Shown: positions 1 to 9,063, counted from the first letter of the stretch. The stretch: DNA of 64,000 nt from Rubrivivax sp. (GCA_016719535.1 JADJYX010000041.1:407560-471559), one strand, 5' to 3'. Notes: generated by a model from the sequence alone, not told the origin. Program-made: numbers and translations.

Positions 1-625
1 GCTGGCGAAGGTGGCGGCCGAGATGGGCGTGGAGACGCTGGCGCACGAGCGCACGACGCTGGCGCCCGAATACGGCACGCTGGTGCCGATGCGCTACATG
101 AACGCCGACCGCCACTTCAAGGTGGTGTCGGTGTCGGCGCTGTGCATGGCGCATTACCTCAACGACAGTGCGCGGCTGGGCTGGGCCTTGCGCCGCGCCG
201 TGGAGGACCATTACGACGGCAGCGTGGCCTTCTTCGCCAGCGGGTCCTTGAGCCACCGCTTCGCGCAGAACGGGCTGGCGCCGGAATTTGCCTTCAGGAT
301 CTGGAGCCCCTTCCTCGAGCACCTGGACCATGAAGTGGTGCGCATGTGGCAGCTGGGCGAGTGGGCCGATTTCTGCACCATGCTGCCGGAATATGCCGCC
401 AAGGGCCACGGCGAAGGCTTCATGCACGACACCGCGATGCTGCTGGGCGCCCTGGGCTGGTCGGCCTACGACGGCCGCGCCGAGGTGGTCACACCCTATT
501 TCGGCGCCAGCGGCACCGGGCAGATCAATGCCGTCTTTCCGGTGACGCCGCAGGACGGGCGCGCCATCCCGCGGCCGGTGGCCTCGGCGGCCGACGGCTA
601 TACCAGCGTGGCCACGCGGCTGTAG
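1..625 (+). CDS. hpaD: 3,4-dihydroxyphenylacetate 2,3-dioxygenase, 5'-truncated by window edge
   Basis: This is the C-terminal ~208 residues of a class III (LigB-type) extradiol dioxygenase; the start lies before base 1 and the reading frame enters at base 2. The enzyme cleaves homoprotocatechuate (3,4-dihydroxyphenylacetate) to 5-carboxymethyl-2-hydroxymuconate semialdehyde in the cytoplasm. The family assignment comes from the overall sequence (for example the SGSLSHRF segment and the FGASGTGQINAVFP-like end) and from its neighbours: the next two genes encode the isomerase and hydratase of the same pathway, only 9 bases downstream. A LigB-family enzyme for a related catechol is possible, but the context favours HpaD. 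Confidence 0.85.
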   Translation, partial: LAKVAAEMGVETLAHERTTLAPEYGTLVPMRYMNADRHFKVVSVSALCMAHYLNDSARLGWALRRAVEDHYDGSVAFFASGSLSHRFAQNGLAPEFAFRIWSPFLEHLDHEVVRMWQLGEWADFCTMLPEYAAKGHGEGFMHDTAMLLGALGWSAYDGRAEVVTPYFGASGTGQINAVFPVTPQDGRAIPRPVASAADGYTSVATRL

Positions 626-634
626 GACCGCGCC

Positions 635-1039
635 ATGCCGCATCTGGTGATCCTCTATACGCCGCAGCTCGACGCCGAGGCCGACATGGGCGCGCTGTGC
701 CGACGGCTGGCCGACACCATGCTGAGCTTGCGCGACGAGCAGGGTGCGCCGGTCTTTCCCACCGGCGGCACGCGCGTGCTGGCCTACCCCGCGGCTCACC
801 ATGCGGTGGCCGACGGCTCGGGCGACCATGCCTTCTGCTGGTTCAACCTGCGCATGGGCCGCGGCCGCAGCGACGCGGTGCAGCGCGCCGCCGGCGAGGC
901 CCTGGTGGCCGCGGCGCGCGACCACCTGGCGCCGCTGCTGGCGCGCCGGCCCGTGGGCCTGACGCTGCAGGTCGACGTCGGCGCGGAAGTCTTCGACGCC
1001 AAATTCGGCAACCTCCACCCGCTGTTTGCCAGGCCCTGA
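635..1039 (+). CDS. hpaF: 5-carboxymethyl-2-hydroxymuconate Delta-isomerase
   Basis: A 134-residue tautomerase-superfamily protein that begins MPHLVILYT, with the N-terminal proline after Met1 that acts as general base in the tautomerase fold. It isomerises 5-carboxymethyl-2-hydroxymuconate to its 2-oxo form in homoprotocatechuate degradation. The length matches the family (about 125-135 residues). It starts 9 bases after hpaD and is followed after 2 bases by hpaH, so the three are clearly one operon. Nothing looks damaged. Confidence 0.88.
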   Translation: MPHLVILYTPQLDAEADMGALCRRLADTMLSLRDEQGAPVFPTGGTRVLAYPAAHHAVADGSGDHAFCWFNLRMGRGRSDAVQRAAGEALVAAARDHLAPLLARRPVGLTLQVDVGAEVFDAKFGNLHPLFARP

Positions 1040-1041
1040 GC

Positions 1042-1845
1042 ATGCTCGACAACGCCACCATCGAGTCACTGGCGCGCCAGCTCTACGAGGCGCGCAAGAC
1101 CCGCACGCCGCTGCGCCATTTCTCGATGCAGCACCCGGGCATGACCCTGGCCGACGGTTACGCCATCCAGCGCGCCTGGGTCGCGCTCGAACTCGCCGAT
1201 GGCCGCTCCATCAAGGGCCGCAAGATCGGCCTCACCTCGCGCGCGATGCAGGTCTCCAGCCAGATCGACGAGCCCGATTACGCGCCGCTGATGGACGACA
1301 TGTTCTTGCAGCAGGGCGGCGACATCCCGGTCAGCCGCTTCATCGCGCCGCGCGTCGAGGTCGAGCTGGCCTTCATCCTCGGCCGGCCGCTGCAGGGCCC
1401 GGGCGTGACGCTGTTCGACGTGCTGGCTGCCACCGACTACGTCACGCCGGCGATCGAGATCATCGACGCGCGCATCGAGCAGTTCGACCGCGACACCAAG
1501 GCCATGCGCAAGGTGTTCGACACCATCAGCGACTTTGCCGCCAATGCCGGCATCGTGCTCGGCGGGCGCCCGGTGCGGCCGCTGGATGTCGACCTGCGCT
1601 GGGTGGGCGCGATGCTGTTCAGGAACGGCGTCATCGAGGAGACCGGCCTGGCCGCCGCGGTGCTCAACCACCCGGCCACCGGTGTGGCCTGGCTGGCCAA
1701 CAAGATCGCGCCGCACGGCGAATCGCTCGAAGCCGGGCAGGTGGTGCTGGCGGGATCGTTCACGCGGCCGGTGAATGCCGCGGCCGGCGACTGCTTCCAC
1801 GCCGACTACGGCCCGCTGGGCGCGGTCGCCTTCCGCTTCGTCTGA
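1042..1845 (+). CDS. hpaH: 2-oxohept-4-ene-1,7-dioate hydratase
   Basis: A 267-residue protein of the fumarylacetoacetate hydrolase-like hydratase/decarboxylase family (MhpD/HpaH type). It adds water to 2-oxohept-4-ene-1,7-dioate, the step before the aldolase in homoprotocatechuate catabolism. Recognisable stretches are GRKIGLTSRAMQ near residue 60, the metal-site region RVEVELAFIL near residue 106 and VLAGSFTRP near the end. The ATG at 1042 follows the hpaF stop by 2 bases. The reading frame is open further upstream, but that part overlaps hpaF and hpaD and is not coding. The other hpa genes (hpaE, hpaG, hpaI) would lie outside the window. Confidence 0.9.
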   Translation: MLDNATIESLARQLYEARKTRTPLRHFSMQHPGMTLADGYAIQRAWVALELADGRSIKGRKIGLTSRAMQVSSQIDEPDYAPLMDDMFLQQGGDIPVSRFIAPRVEVELAFILGRPLQGPGVTLFDVLAATDYVTPAIEIIDARIEQFDRDTKAMRKVFDTISDFAANAGIVLGGRPVRPLDVDLRWVGAMLFRNGVIEETGLAAAVLNHPATGVAWLANKIAPHGESLEAGQVVLAGSFTRPVNAAAGDCFHADYGPLGAVAFRFV

Positions 1846-1881
1846 GAGCGAAGGTGATGCGAGTCGTTCGCTGCGCCTGCA

Positions 1882-2802
1882 TCAGCCAACGCCGCAGTGG
1901 CGCAGGAAGCGCTGCGTCACCGCGCCGAGATGCTTGTCGCGATGCAGCACGGTGGCGAGCCGCCGGCGCGCCGCCGGCAGCCTTGTGCGCAGCACGACCA
2001 GCCGGCCGCAGTCGATGTCGCCGGTGAGCGCATGGCGCGACACGCAGCCGAGCCCCGCGCCCTCGGCGACGACACGCTTGATCGCCTCGGTGCTGCCGAG
2101 CTCGTAGCCCACGCGCAGCTCGGGCAGGTGGCGCGTCAGCCAGGCGTCGGTGACCTGGCGCGTGCCCGATCCGTGCTCGCGCAGCACCCAGGTCTCCTCG
2201 GCAAGCTGGCGCGCACTGGCCACGCGCGCGGCAAGGCGGTGGCCGGCTGCCGCCACGATCACCAGCTCGTCGTCGAGCCAGGGGAAGACGCGCAGGTCGG
2301 GATGCGTCTGCGGGCCCTCGATGAAGCCGACGTCGACGTCGAAGCCGGCGACCGCGGCGATCACCTCGGCGGTGTTGCCGATGCGCAGCCGCACCGGGCT
2401 GTGCGGATGCTCGCGCGCCCAGCGCGCCACCGGCCCGGGCAGCAGGTATTCGCCGATGGTGAAGCTGGCCGCCACGCGCAGTGGTGCCTCGTGCGCGCCG
2501 GCAAACAGGCACTGCAGCTCGCCCGCCTCGTCCAGCAGCGCCTGCGCGCGCGGCAGCAGCGCGCGGCCGTTCTCGTTGAGCACCAGCCGGCGGCCGACGC
2601 GATCGAACAGCGCGGCGCCGACCGCCGCCTCCAGGTCGGCGAGCGCGCTGCTCGCGGCCGACTGCGAGCGCGCCACCCGGTCGGCCGCCGCGCGCGTGGA
2701 GCCGGCGCGCGCGGTGGCGACAAAGACCTCGAACTGGCGCAGGCTCAGGCGCAGCCGGGGGGCTTGTGGGGAATCCTTGGACTGATCTGGTTTTCCGGTC
2801 AT
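1882..2802 (-). CDS. LysR-family transcriptional regulator beside the sulfur-oxidation operon
   Basis: A 306-residue LysR-type regulator. The N-terminal winged helix-turn-helix (about residues 17-75, RLSLRQFEVFVATARAGS then RSQSAASSALADLE) is followed by a periplasmic-binding-protein-like effector domain. It resembles the CysL/CysB-like branch. The start ATG at 2802 was chosen because the HTH begins shortly after it; the frame stays open upstream through the divergent sat gene, which is a shadow. It is transcribed away from sat, leaving about 210 bases of shared control region, so it probably regulates the sat-apr operon. The inducer is unknown and regulation is inferred only from position. 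Confidence 0.85.
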   Translation of the reverse strand: MTGKPDQSKDSPQAPRLRLSLRQFEVFVATARAGSTRAAADRVARSQSAASSALADLEAAVGAALFDRVGRRLVLNENGRALLPRAQALLDEAGELQCLFAGAHEAPLRVAASFTIGEYLLPGPVARWAREHPHSPVRLRIGNTAEVIAAVAGFDVDVGFIEGPQTHPDLRVFPWLDDELVIVAAAGHRLAARVASARQLAEETWVLREHGSGTRQVTDAWLTRHLPELRVGYELGSTEAIKRVVAEGAGLGCVSRHALTGDIDCGRLVVLRTRLPAARRRLATVLHRDKHLGAVTQRFLRHCGVG

Positions 2803-3013
2803 GGTGACCGCTATTGTCCGTTTTTCCTCGTGCGTCGGGGTGCCTACGATCGACCACGTCGCTGCGGGCATCGGTGACGCTAGCCGCCAGACGCCCGCGG
2901 TCCCGGGGCTTGCAACCCCGATCCACAGGATGCATGCCGGACACGGCCTGCACGCGGCGCCAGCCGCGGCAGTCCGGCCCCGGCGGTGCAGCCACCAGGA
3001 GGATTCAGGCGCC
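2803..3013. promoter_or_regulatory. Divergent control region between lysR and sat
   Basis: This 211-base gap separates two divergent genes and should hold both promoters and the LysR binding site. I could not assign -10/-35 boxes with confidence. A good Shine-Dalgarno AGGAGG lies at 2997-3002, 11 bases before the sat ATG, and supports that start. Confidence 0.5.
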
Positions 3014-4219
3014 ATGACCGGCCTCGTCGAACCGCACGGAAGTGATCGCCTGCGCCCGCTGCTGCTCGAAGGGCAGTCGATCGCCGAGGAGCGGCGGCGC
3101 GCGGCGTCGATGCCCGGCCTGCGCGTGAGCTCGCGCGAGCGCGGCGACATCCTCATGATGGGCATCGGCGGCTTCACGCCGCTGGACGGCTTCATGACCC
3201 ATGCCGACTGGCAGGGGGCCTGCGACGGCATGCGGCTGGCCAGCGGCCTGTTCTGGCCCATTCCGATCACGCTGTCGACCGACGCGGCCACCGCGTCGAC
3301 GTTGCCCACCGGCCGCGAGATCGCGCTCCTCGACCCGGACGACGGCTCGGTGCTGGCGACGATGCTCGTCACCGAGAAGTACGAGATCGACAAGGCGCAC
3401 GAATGCGCGATGATCTTCCGCACCACCGACCCGGCGCACCCGGGCGTCAAGATGGTGATGGAGCAAGGCGCGGTCAATCTCGCCGGACCGGTCAAGGTGT
3501 TGTCGCAGGGCGGCTTCCCCGAGAAGTACGGCGACCTGTACATGACGCCGGCGCAGACCCGCGCGCTGTTCGTCGCGCAAGGCTGGACCCGCATCGCCGC
3601 CTTCCAGACGCGCAACCCGATGCACCGCTCGCACGAGTATCTGGCCAAGGTGGCGATCGAGGTCTGCGATGGCGTGCTGGTGCACTCGCTGCTGGGCGCG
3701 CTCAAGCCGGGCGACATTCCGGCCGAGGTGCGCACGCGGGCGATCGCGGCGCTGGTGAAGAACTATTTCGTGCCGTCGACCATCGTGCAGGCCGGCTATC
3801 CGCTGGACATGCGCTACGCGGGCCCGCGCGAGGCGCTGCTGCACGCCCTCTTCCGCCAGAACTACGGCTGCTCGCACCTGATCGTCGGCCGCGACCACGC
3901 CGGCGTGGGCAGCTATTACGGCCCCTTCGACGCGCACCGCATCTTCGACGAGATCCCCGCCGATGCGCTGCAGACCAGGCCGCTGTGCATCGACGTGTCG
4001 TTTCATTGCTACCGCTGCGGCGGCATGGCCTCGGGCCGCACCTGCCCGCATGGCGACGCCGACCGGCTGCAGGTCAGCGGCACGCAGTTGCGCAAGTGGC
4101 TCGACGCCGGCCAGCCCGTGCCGGCCGAATTCAGCCGGCCCGAGGTGCTGGCGGTGCTGCGCGAGTACTACGCCAGCCTGCAGGCGCGCCCGGCCGCGGC
4201 GGCCGCCGGCGCGGGTTGA
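3014..4219 (+). CDS. sat: Sulfate adenylyltransferase (ATP sulfurylase), dissimilatory type
   Basis: A 401-residue homo-oligomeric ATP sulfurylase. In sulfur oxidisers it runs as APS + pyrophosphate to ATP + sulfate, the energy-conserving last step after APS reductase. The nucleotide-binding motif QTRNPMHRSHEYL begins at residue 198 (His204 and His207 form the HxxH-type site), and GRDHAGVG lies near residue 293. A cysteine group (CYRCGG ... C) near residue 335 fits the zinc site seen in archaeal and dissimilatory Sat. The start is supported by AGGAGG upstream. It is the first gene of an operon that also carries aprM, aprB and aprA, which settles its dissimilatory role. Confidence 0.95.
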   Translation: MTGLVEPHGSDRLRPLLLEGQSIAEERRRAASMPGLRVSSRERGDILMMGIGGFTPLDGFMTHADWQGACDGMRLASGLFWPIPITLSTDAATASTLPTGREIALLDPDDGSVLATMLVTEKYEIDKAHECAMIFRTTDPAHPGVKMVMEQGAVNLAGPVKVLSQGGFPEKYGDLYMTPAQTRALFVAQGWTRIAAFQTRNPMHRSHEYLAKVAIEVCDGVLVHSLLGALKPGDIPAEVRTRAIAALVKNYFVPSTIVQAGYPLDMRYAGPREALLHALFRQNYGCSHLIVGRDHAGVGSYYGPFDAHRIFDEIPADALQTRPLCIDVSFHCYRCGGMASGRTCPHGDADRLQVSGTQLRKWLDAGQPVPAEFSRPEVLAVLREYYASLQARPAAAAAGAG

Positions 4220-4223
4220 CGGC

Positions 4224-4760
4224 ATGAAGCTGTGCATCGTCTCCGACAGCCACGACCGCGCCGACGCACTGACGCAGGCCGTGCGCCAGGCCATGGCCGA
4301 AGGCGCGCAGGCGGTGGTCCACTGCGGCGACCTCATCGGCGCGCAGTCGCTCAAGCCGGCGCTGGCCCTGGGGCTGCCGATGCACATCATCCACGGCAAC
4401 AACATCGGCGATTCGCAGGCCCTGCACAACCTGGCGCTCGCCAGCGACGGCCGCCTGCGCTACCACGGGGCCGATGCGCGCATCGAACTCGGCGGCCGCA
4501 GGGTCTTCCTCGTGCACTACGACGACTACGGCTACGCGATGGCCTGCACCGGCGACTGGGATCTGGTGTGCTGCGGCCACTCGCACCGCGCCGAGGTCCG
4601 CAGCGTGCGCAGCGTGAAGGGCCGCGACACCTGGCTCGTCAACCCCGGCACCGTCGCCGGCCTTGCCGGGCCGCCGACCTGGGCGCTGGGCGACCTGGCG
4701 GCGATGCGGTTCGAGCTGCGCGAACTCGGGCGCCCGCCCACCGACCCTCGCTCCGGCTAG
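4224..4760 (+). CDS. YfcE/MJ0936-type metallophosphoesterase
   Basis: A 178-residue calcineurin-like phosphoesterase. Metal-binding motifs are visible in order: SDSHDR at residues 8-13, CGDLIG near 34, GNNIGD near 56 (in place of the usual GNCD), and CGHSHRAEV near 115. It starts 4 bases after the sat stop and precedes aprM, so it is translated with the sulfur-oxidation genes. The substrate is unknown. A role on APS, PAP or another nucleotide by-product is possible but is only inference from its place in the operon. Confidence 0.85.
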   Translation: MKLCIVSDSHDRADALTQAVRQAMAEGAQAVVHCGDLIGAQSLKPALALGLPMHIIHGNNIGDSQALHNLALASDGRLRYHGADARIELGGRRVFLVHYDDYGYAMACTGDWDLVCCGHSHRAEVRSVRSVKGRDTWLVNPGTVAGLAGPPTWALGDLAAMRFELRELGRPPTDPRSG

Positions 4761-4820
4761 TGCCGGCGCCGCAGCCCGTGCCGAGAGCACATTGAAGAAA
4801 CGTTCGAGGAGAGTGCCAGG

Positions 4821-5639
4821 ATGCTTGCCCACAATCCCTTCGCCACGCTCACCGGCACGCTGCCGATGAACGCGATGCAGATCTACGTCGTGCTGATGGC
4901 GCTGGCGGTGATCGCCGGCACGCTGTTCGACATCGTCCACAAGGGCAGCGCCCGCTATTTCTTCGCCAACTGGCGCAAGTCCAGCAGCAAGGGCAAGCAG
5001 CCGCTGAGCGGCGGCGAGATGGTGTCGCTGGCGGTCAAGACCGGCGTCGTGGACGTGCTCGCCTCCGGCGAGTTCTGCAACCCGCGGCGCCGCCTCGCCC
5101 ACCTGCTGACCATGTACGGCTTCGTGACCTGGATCGTGACGACCGTGATCATGGTCTTCGGCCCGGCGACGCCTGCATCGGGCATCGTGCCGATGCTGTG
5201 GTGGCTGGGCGGCCTGATGGTCTGCATCGGCGGCTACTGGTTCTGGTTCTTCATCCGCGTCGATGTCGCTGCCGAGGGAAGGCCGGCGCTGCGCATCATG
5301 AAGGCCGACCTGTTCGTCCTGTCGCTGCTGGCGAGCGTCACGCTCGGCCTCGTGTGGGCCGCGGCGGGTGGCGGGGTCGGCGTGCTCTTCGCCCTGTATA
5401 TGCTGGCCACCACGGTGCTGTTCCTCGGCGTGCCGTGGTCCAAGTTCGCGCACATGTTCTTCAAGCCCGCGGCAGCCTTCGAGAAGCGGGTTTCCAAGGC
5501 CAATGGCACGGCCGACAACCTGCCGACGCAGACCCGCGACGACCCCGAGCAGCAGCGGCGGCACTCGATGGAGCTGCTGCGCGACGCCCCGATGGACATG
5601 GGGCTGGGCATCAAGCGCGAAGCGCCCCGCCACTACTGA
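4821..5639 (+). CDS. aprM: APS reductase membrane anchor AprM
   Basis: A 272-residue inner-membrane protein with about five hydrophobic helices (near residues 20-40, 93-112, 118-142, 155-175 and 184-205) and a charged C-terminal tail. In sulfur oxidisers that lack QmoABC, AprM is encoded just before aprBA and is thought to anchor AprBA and pass electrons to the quinone pool. Here it lies directly upstream of aprB in the order aprM-aprB-aprA, as in Thiobacillus-type loci. A GAGGAGAG ribosome-binding sequence sits about 10 bases before the ATG. No Qmo or Hdr subunits are seen in the window. Confidence 0.88.
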   Translation: MLAHNPFATLTGTLPMNAMQIYVVLMALAVIAGTLFDIVHKGSARYFFANWRKSSSKGKQPLSGGEMVSLAVKTGVVDVLASGEFCNPRRRLAHLLTMYGFVTWIVTTVIMVFGPATPASGIVPMLWWLGGLMVCIGGYWFWFFIRVDVAAEGRPALRIMKADLFVLSLLASVTLGLVWAAAGGGVGVLFALYMLATTVLFLGVPWSKFAHMFFKPAAAFEKRVSKANGTADNLPTQTRDDPEQQRRHSMELLRDAPMDMGLGIKREAPRHY

Positions 5640-5689
5640 TCATCCAGCCACCCGCCCGTTTTACCGGAAATCGATAAGGAGCCGAACCC

Positions 5690-6169
5690 ATGCCAACCTT
5701 CGTCTACATGACGAGGTGCGACGGATGCGGACATTGCGTCGACATCTGCCCGTCGGACATCATGCACATCGACAAGACCTACCGACGTGCCTACAACATC
5801 GAGCCCAACATGTGCTGGGAGTGCTACTCCTGCGTGAAGGCTTGCCCGCAGCATGCGATCGACGTGCGCGGCTATGCCGACTTCGCGCCGCTGGGCCACA
5901 GCGTGCGCGTCGACCGCGACGAGCGCAAGGGCACGATCGCCTGGAGGATCAAGTTCCGCAACGGCACCGAGAAGAGCTTTCTCTCCCCCATCACCACCAA
6001 GCCCTGGGGGCAGGCGATCCCGCAGCTGCGCAGCGTTTCCGGGCCGACCCGCGAGATGCGTGACAGCCAGCTCCTGTACAACGAGCCGAAATACATCCGC
6101 CTGGATGACGGCGGGCTGCACACGCTGCAGTCCAATGGTCTCAAGATGAAGAAAGGCGTGTACTACTGA
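5690..6169 (+). CDS. aprB: Adenylylsulfate reductase beta subunit
   Basis: A 159-residue ferredoxin-like subunit with two [4Fe-4S] clusters: CDGCGHCVDICP at residues 10-21 and CWECYSCVKACP at residues 42-53. The C-terminal tail wraps around AprA in known structures and is present here. It carries electrons from the FAD of AprA towards AprM. The ribosome-binding sequence AAGGAG precedes the ATG. Its TGA stop shares one base with the aprA ATG (TGATG), so translation is coupled. Confidence 0.96.
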   Translation: MPTFVYMTRCDGCGHCVDICPSDIMHIDKTYRRAYNIEPNMCWECYSCVKACPQHAIDVRGYADFAPLGHSVRVDRDERKGTIAWRIKFRNGTEKSFLSPITTKPWGQAIPQLRSVSGPTREMRDSQLLYNEPKYIRLDDGGLHTLQSNGLKMKKGVYY

Positions 6170-8037
6170 TGGCCTACGAAACGATCATCGAGGACGGCAT
6201 CGACATCCTGGTCGTCGGTGCAGGTCTGGGCGGCACCGGTGCCGCCTGGGAAGCCCGCTTCTGGGGACAGGACAAGAAGATCGTGATTGCCGAAAAGGCC
6301 AATATCGATCGCTCGGGCGCCGTCGCCCAGGGCCTGTACGCCATCAACTGCTACATGGGCACGCGCTGGGGCGAGAACAAGCCCGAGGACCATGTGCGCT
6401 ACGCGCGCATCGACCTCATGGGGCTGGTGCGCGAGGACCTGCTGTTCGACATGGCACGCCATGTCGACTCGACCGTGCACCAGTTCGAGGAGTGGGGCCT
6501 GCCGATCATGAAGAACCCCAAGACCGGGCGCTACCTGCGCGAAGGTCGGTGGCAGATCATGATCCACGGCGAGTCCTACAAGCCCATCGTGGCCGAGGCC
6601 GCCAAGAAGTCCGCCGACAAGGTCTTCAACCGCATCTGCGTCACCCACCTGCTGATGGACGACAGCCGTGAGAACCGGGTGGCCGGGGCGGTCGGCTTCA
6701 ACGTGCGCACCGGCGACTACCACGTCTTCAAGTCCAAGGCCGTGATCTGCGGCGCCGGCGGCGCCTCCAACATCTTCAAGCCGCGGTCGGTGGGCGAAGG
6801 CTCGGGCCGCACCTGGTATGCGCCCTGGTCGTCGGCGTCGGCCTACGGGCTGCTGATCGAAGCCGGCGCCAAGATGACGCAGATGGAAAACCGCATCGTG
6901 CTGGCGCGGTTCAAGGACGGCTACGGCCCGGTCGGTGCCTACTTCCTGCACCTGAAGACCTACACGCAGAACGGCGTCGGCGAGGAATACGAGTCCAAGT
7001 GGTTCCCGGAACTGCAGAAGATGGTCGGCAAGGAATACCTGGATCCGGAAGCGTCCCACCTGACGCACCGGCCGATCCCGACCTGCCTGCGCAACCACGC
7101 GCTCATCAGCGAGGTGAATGCCGGCCGCGGCCCCATCCACATGATCACGATGCGCGCCTTCCAGGATCCGCACCTGGAAGAGGTCGGCTGGGAGAACTTC
7201 CTGGGCATGACGGTCGGCCAGGCGGTCCTGTGGGCCGCCACCGACGTGGATCCCAAGAACGAGAACCCCGAGCTGACCACCTCCGAGCCCTACGTGATGG
7301 GCTCGCACGCAACCGGCTCGGGCGCCTGGTGCTCGGGCCCCGAGGACGTCTCGCCGCCCGAATATTTCTGGGGCTACAACCGCATGACCACGGTCGAGGG
7401 CCTGTTCGGCGCCGGCGACGCGGTCGGCGGCACGCCGCACGCCTTCTCGTCGGGCTCGTTCACCGAGGGGCGTCTGGCGGCAAAGGCCGCCTGCAAGTAC
7501 ATCGACGACGGCAAGGCCGAAGGCATCGTCGTGTCGGAGGCGCAGATCAGCCGCCGCAGGGCGGAGATCTACAAGCCCCTGGAGCACTACCGCACCTACC
7601 GCAACGCCATCGTGGCCGGCAGCGTCAACCCGCACTACATCAACCCCAAGCAGGGCCTCGAGCGTCTGCAGAAGCTGATGGACGAGTATTGCGGCGGCGT
7701 GACCGTCAATTACATGACCAACGAGAAGCTGCTGAGCATCGGCCTCAAGAAGCTCAGGATCATGGAGGAAGACCTCGAGCAGCTGGCCGCCGAGGACATC
7801 CACGAACTGCTGCGCGCCTGGGAGCTCAAGCACCGTCATCGCGCCGCCGAATGCGTCACGCAGCACACGCTGTTCCGCAAGGAGACGCGCTGGCCGGGCT
7901 ACTACTACCGCGGCGATGCCATGAAGCTGGACGACGAGAACTGGCACGTGCTGACCGTCTCGCGCCGCGATCCGCAGACCGGCTACTACACGATGGAGAA
8001 GGCGCCCTGCTACCACCTGGTCGGTGCCGATGAATAG
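6169..8037 (+). CDS. aprA: Adenylylsulfate reductase alpha subunit
   Basis: A 622-residue flavoprotein of the fumarate reductase/succinate dehydrogenase family. The FAD-binding motif VVGAGLGGTGAAWEARF is near residue 16, and the SGAVAQGLYAINCY segment near residue 46 is typical of AprA. The length is normal. In a sulfur oxidiser it makes APS from sulfite and AMP in the cytoplasm, feeding Sat. The whole operon sat-(phosphoesterase)-aprM-aprB-aprA argues for the oxidative direction, since no dsrAB or qmo genes are visible, although those could lie elsewhere. Confidence 0.96.
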   Translation: MAYETIIEDGIDILVVGAGLGGTGAAWEARFWGQDKKIVIAEKANIDRSGAVAQGLYAINCYMGTRWGENKPEDHVRYARIDLMGLVREDLLFDMARHVDSTVHQFEEWGLPIMKNPKTGRYLREGRWQIMIHGESYKPIVAEAAKKSADKVFNRICVTHLLMDDSRENRVAGAVGFNVRTGDYHVFKSKAVICGAGGASNIFKPRSVGEGSGRTWYAPWSSASAYGLLIEAGAKMTQMENRIVLARFKDGYGPVGAYFLHLKTYTQNGVGEEYESKWFPELQKMVGKEYLDPEASHLTHRPIPTCLRNHALISEVNAGRGPIHMITMRAFQDPHLEEVGWENFLGMTVGQAVLWAATDVDPKNENPELTTSEPYVMGSHATGSGAWCSGPEDVSPPEYFWGYNRMTTVEGLFGAGDAVGGTPHAFSSGSFTEGRLAAKAACKYIDDGKAEGIVVSEAQISRRRAEIYKPLEHYRTYRNAIVAGSVNPHYINPKQGLERLQKLMDEYCGGVTVNYMTNEKLLSIGLKKLRIMEEDLEQLAAEDIHELLRAWELKHRHRAAECVTQHTLFRKETRWPGYYYRGDAMKLDDENWHVLTVSRRDPQTGYYTMEKAPCYHLVGADE

Positions 8038-8100
8038 CCATCGCGTCAGGCCCGCGGGCGCCCTGCAGGGCCCGGCCGCCGCGGCCACGGAGCGGCGCGC

Positions 8101-8451
8101 GTGAATATCGTCGAACGAACCGACGAAGAGATCCGGGCCATGGCCGAGCCGCTGTGGCGCGGCCTGCTCAAGTCCTCCAACGAGGGCAAATACGGCGAGT
8201 TCGTCCGCAACTTCTCGAGTTCGCTGGCGCTGGCCATGGACCAGGTCGTCGTCAACCACCAGTTCGCCAACAGCGAACTCGCCCGCAACCTGTCGGAGGA
8301 CTTCGACCCTCTGGGCATCATTCGCCGGGGCGAGCACGTGACGGTGCTTTACCGTCAGCGCAGCACCACGAAGAGCGGCGAATGGCTGGGCCGGCTCGTG
8401 CTCGGCTACGAGAACGGGCAGGTCAGGATCTTCGCGGCGTCCATCTTCTGA
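8101..8451 (+). CDS. Uncharacterised 116-residue protein of the apr operon
   Basis: I do not recognise this protein. It starts with GTG (MNIVERTDEEIRAMAEPLW) 63 bases after aprA and ends 20 bases before the FKBP-type gene. It has no signal peptide, no transmembrane helix and no cysteine motif. The composition is that of a small soluble alpha/beta protein; the closing LGRLVLGYENGQVRIFAASIF is reminiscent of NTF2-like/DUF3887-like folds, which is weak evidence. Its place in a co-directional run of sulfur genes suggests an accessory role for APS reductase. Confidence 0.65.
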   Translation: MNIVERTDEEIRAMAEPLWRGLLKSSNEGKYGEFVRNFSSSLALAMDQVVVNHQFANSELARNLSEDFDPLGIIRRGEHVTVLYRQRSTTKSGEWLGRLVLGYENGQVRIFAASIF

Positions 8452-8471
8452 ACGATCGGTTCGAGTTCGGC

Positions 8472-8981
8472 ATGAGTCAAACCATCCAGGACGGCAAGTT
8501 TGTCGAGTTGACCTACCGGGTGACCGACAGGAAATCCGGCCATGTCCTCACCCGCGTCGATTTTCCCCTGGGCTATGTCCACGGGCACAACGAAGTGCTG
8601 GCCCCCTCCGTCCACGGGCAGCTCGAGGGCCGGGCGGCGGGCGACGTGATCGAGGTGCCGATCGACGGCAACCTGATCTTCGGTCCCCGGGACGAGTCGC
8701 TGGTCTTCACCGATCACATCGACAACGTGCCACCGGAGTACCGGCAGGTCGGTACCTCCATCCTCATGGAAAGCGACCAGGGCCAGACGCGCAGCTTCAT
8801 CGTCACGCGCATGGACGACGAGACCTTGACCGTCGACGGCAACAACCCCCTGTGCGGCAGGGAGGTCGTCTTCATCCTGGAGGTGCTGTCGGTGCGCGAC
8901 GCGACCGGCGACGAGATGCAGGCCGGCGGTGCGACCGCGGCGCAGCCGGATGTCGACCCTTCGCTGCTGAGGGCCGTCTGA
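8472..8981 (+). CDS. FKBP/SlyD-type peptidyl-prolyl isomerase-like protein
   Basis: A 169-residue protein resembling SlyD-like FKBP domains: a DGKFVELTYRVTDRKSG start, the GYVHGHNEVLAPSVHGQLEGRAAGD stretch (the FKBP/insert-in-flap boundary) and a FTDHIDNVPPEYRQVG flap. The histidine-rich metal-binding tail of E. coli SlyD is absent. The C-terminal ~20 residues are low in complexity. It sits between two small unknown genes after aprA. A chaperone or metallochaperone role in maturation of AprBA is a reasonable guess only. Confidence 0.72.
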   Translation: MSQTIQDGKFVELTYRVTDRKSGHVLTRVDFPLGYVHGHNEVLAPSVHGQLEGRAAGDVIEVPIDGNLIFGPRDESLVFTDHIDNVPPEYRQVGTSILMESDQGQTRSFIVTRMDDETLTVDGNNPLCGREVVFILEVLSVRDATGDEMQAGGATAAQPDVDPSLLRAV

Positions 8982-9063
8982 ACGGCGGCGTCGAATGGCA
9001 GCGCATGAATCGCCTGGGGTCGCGCGGCTGCGACCCTGACTTCAACCCAGGAAGAGGAAGCCC

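Noticed and set aside
2803..3735. N-terminal extension of the LysR regulator giving 617 residues
   Set aside because: The extension is antisense to sat and low in similarity to anything; the HTH starts just after ATG 2802, as usual for the family.
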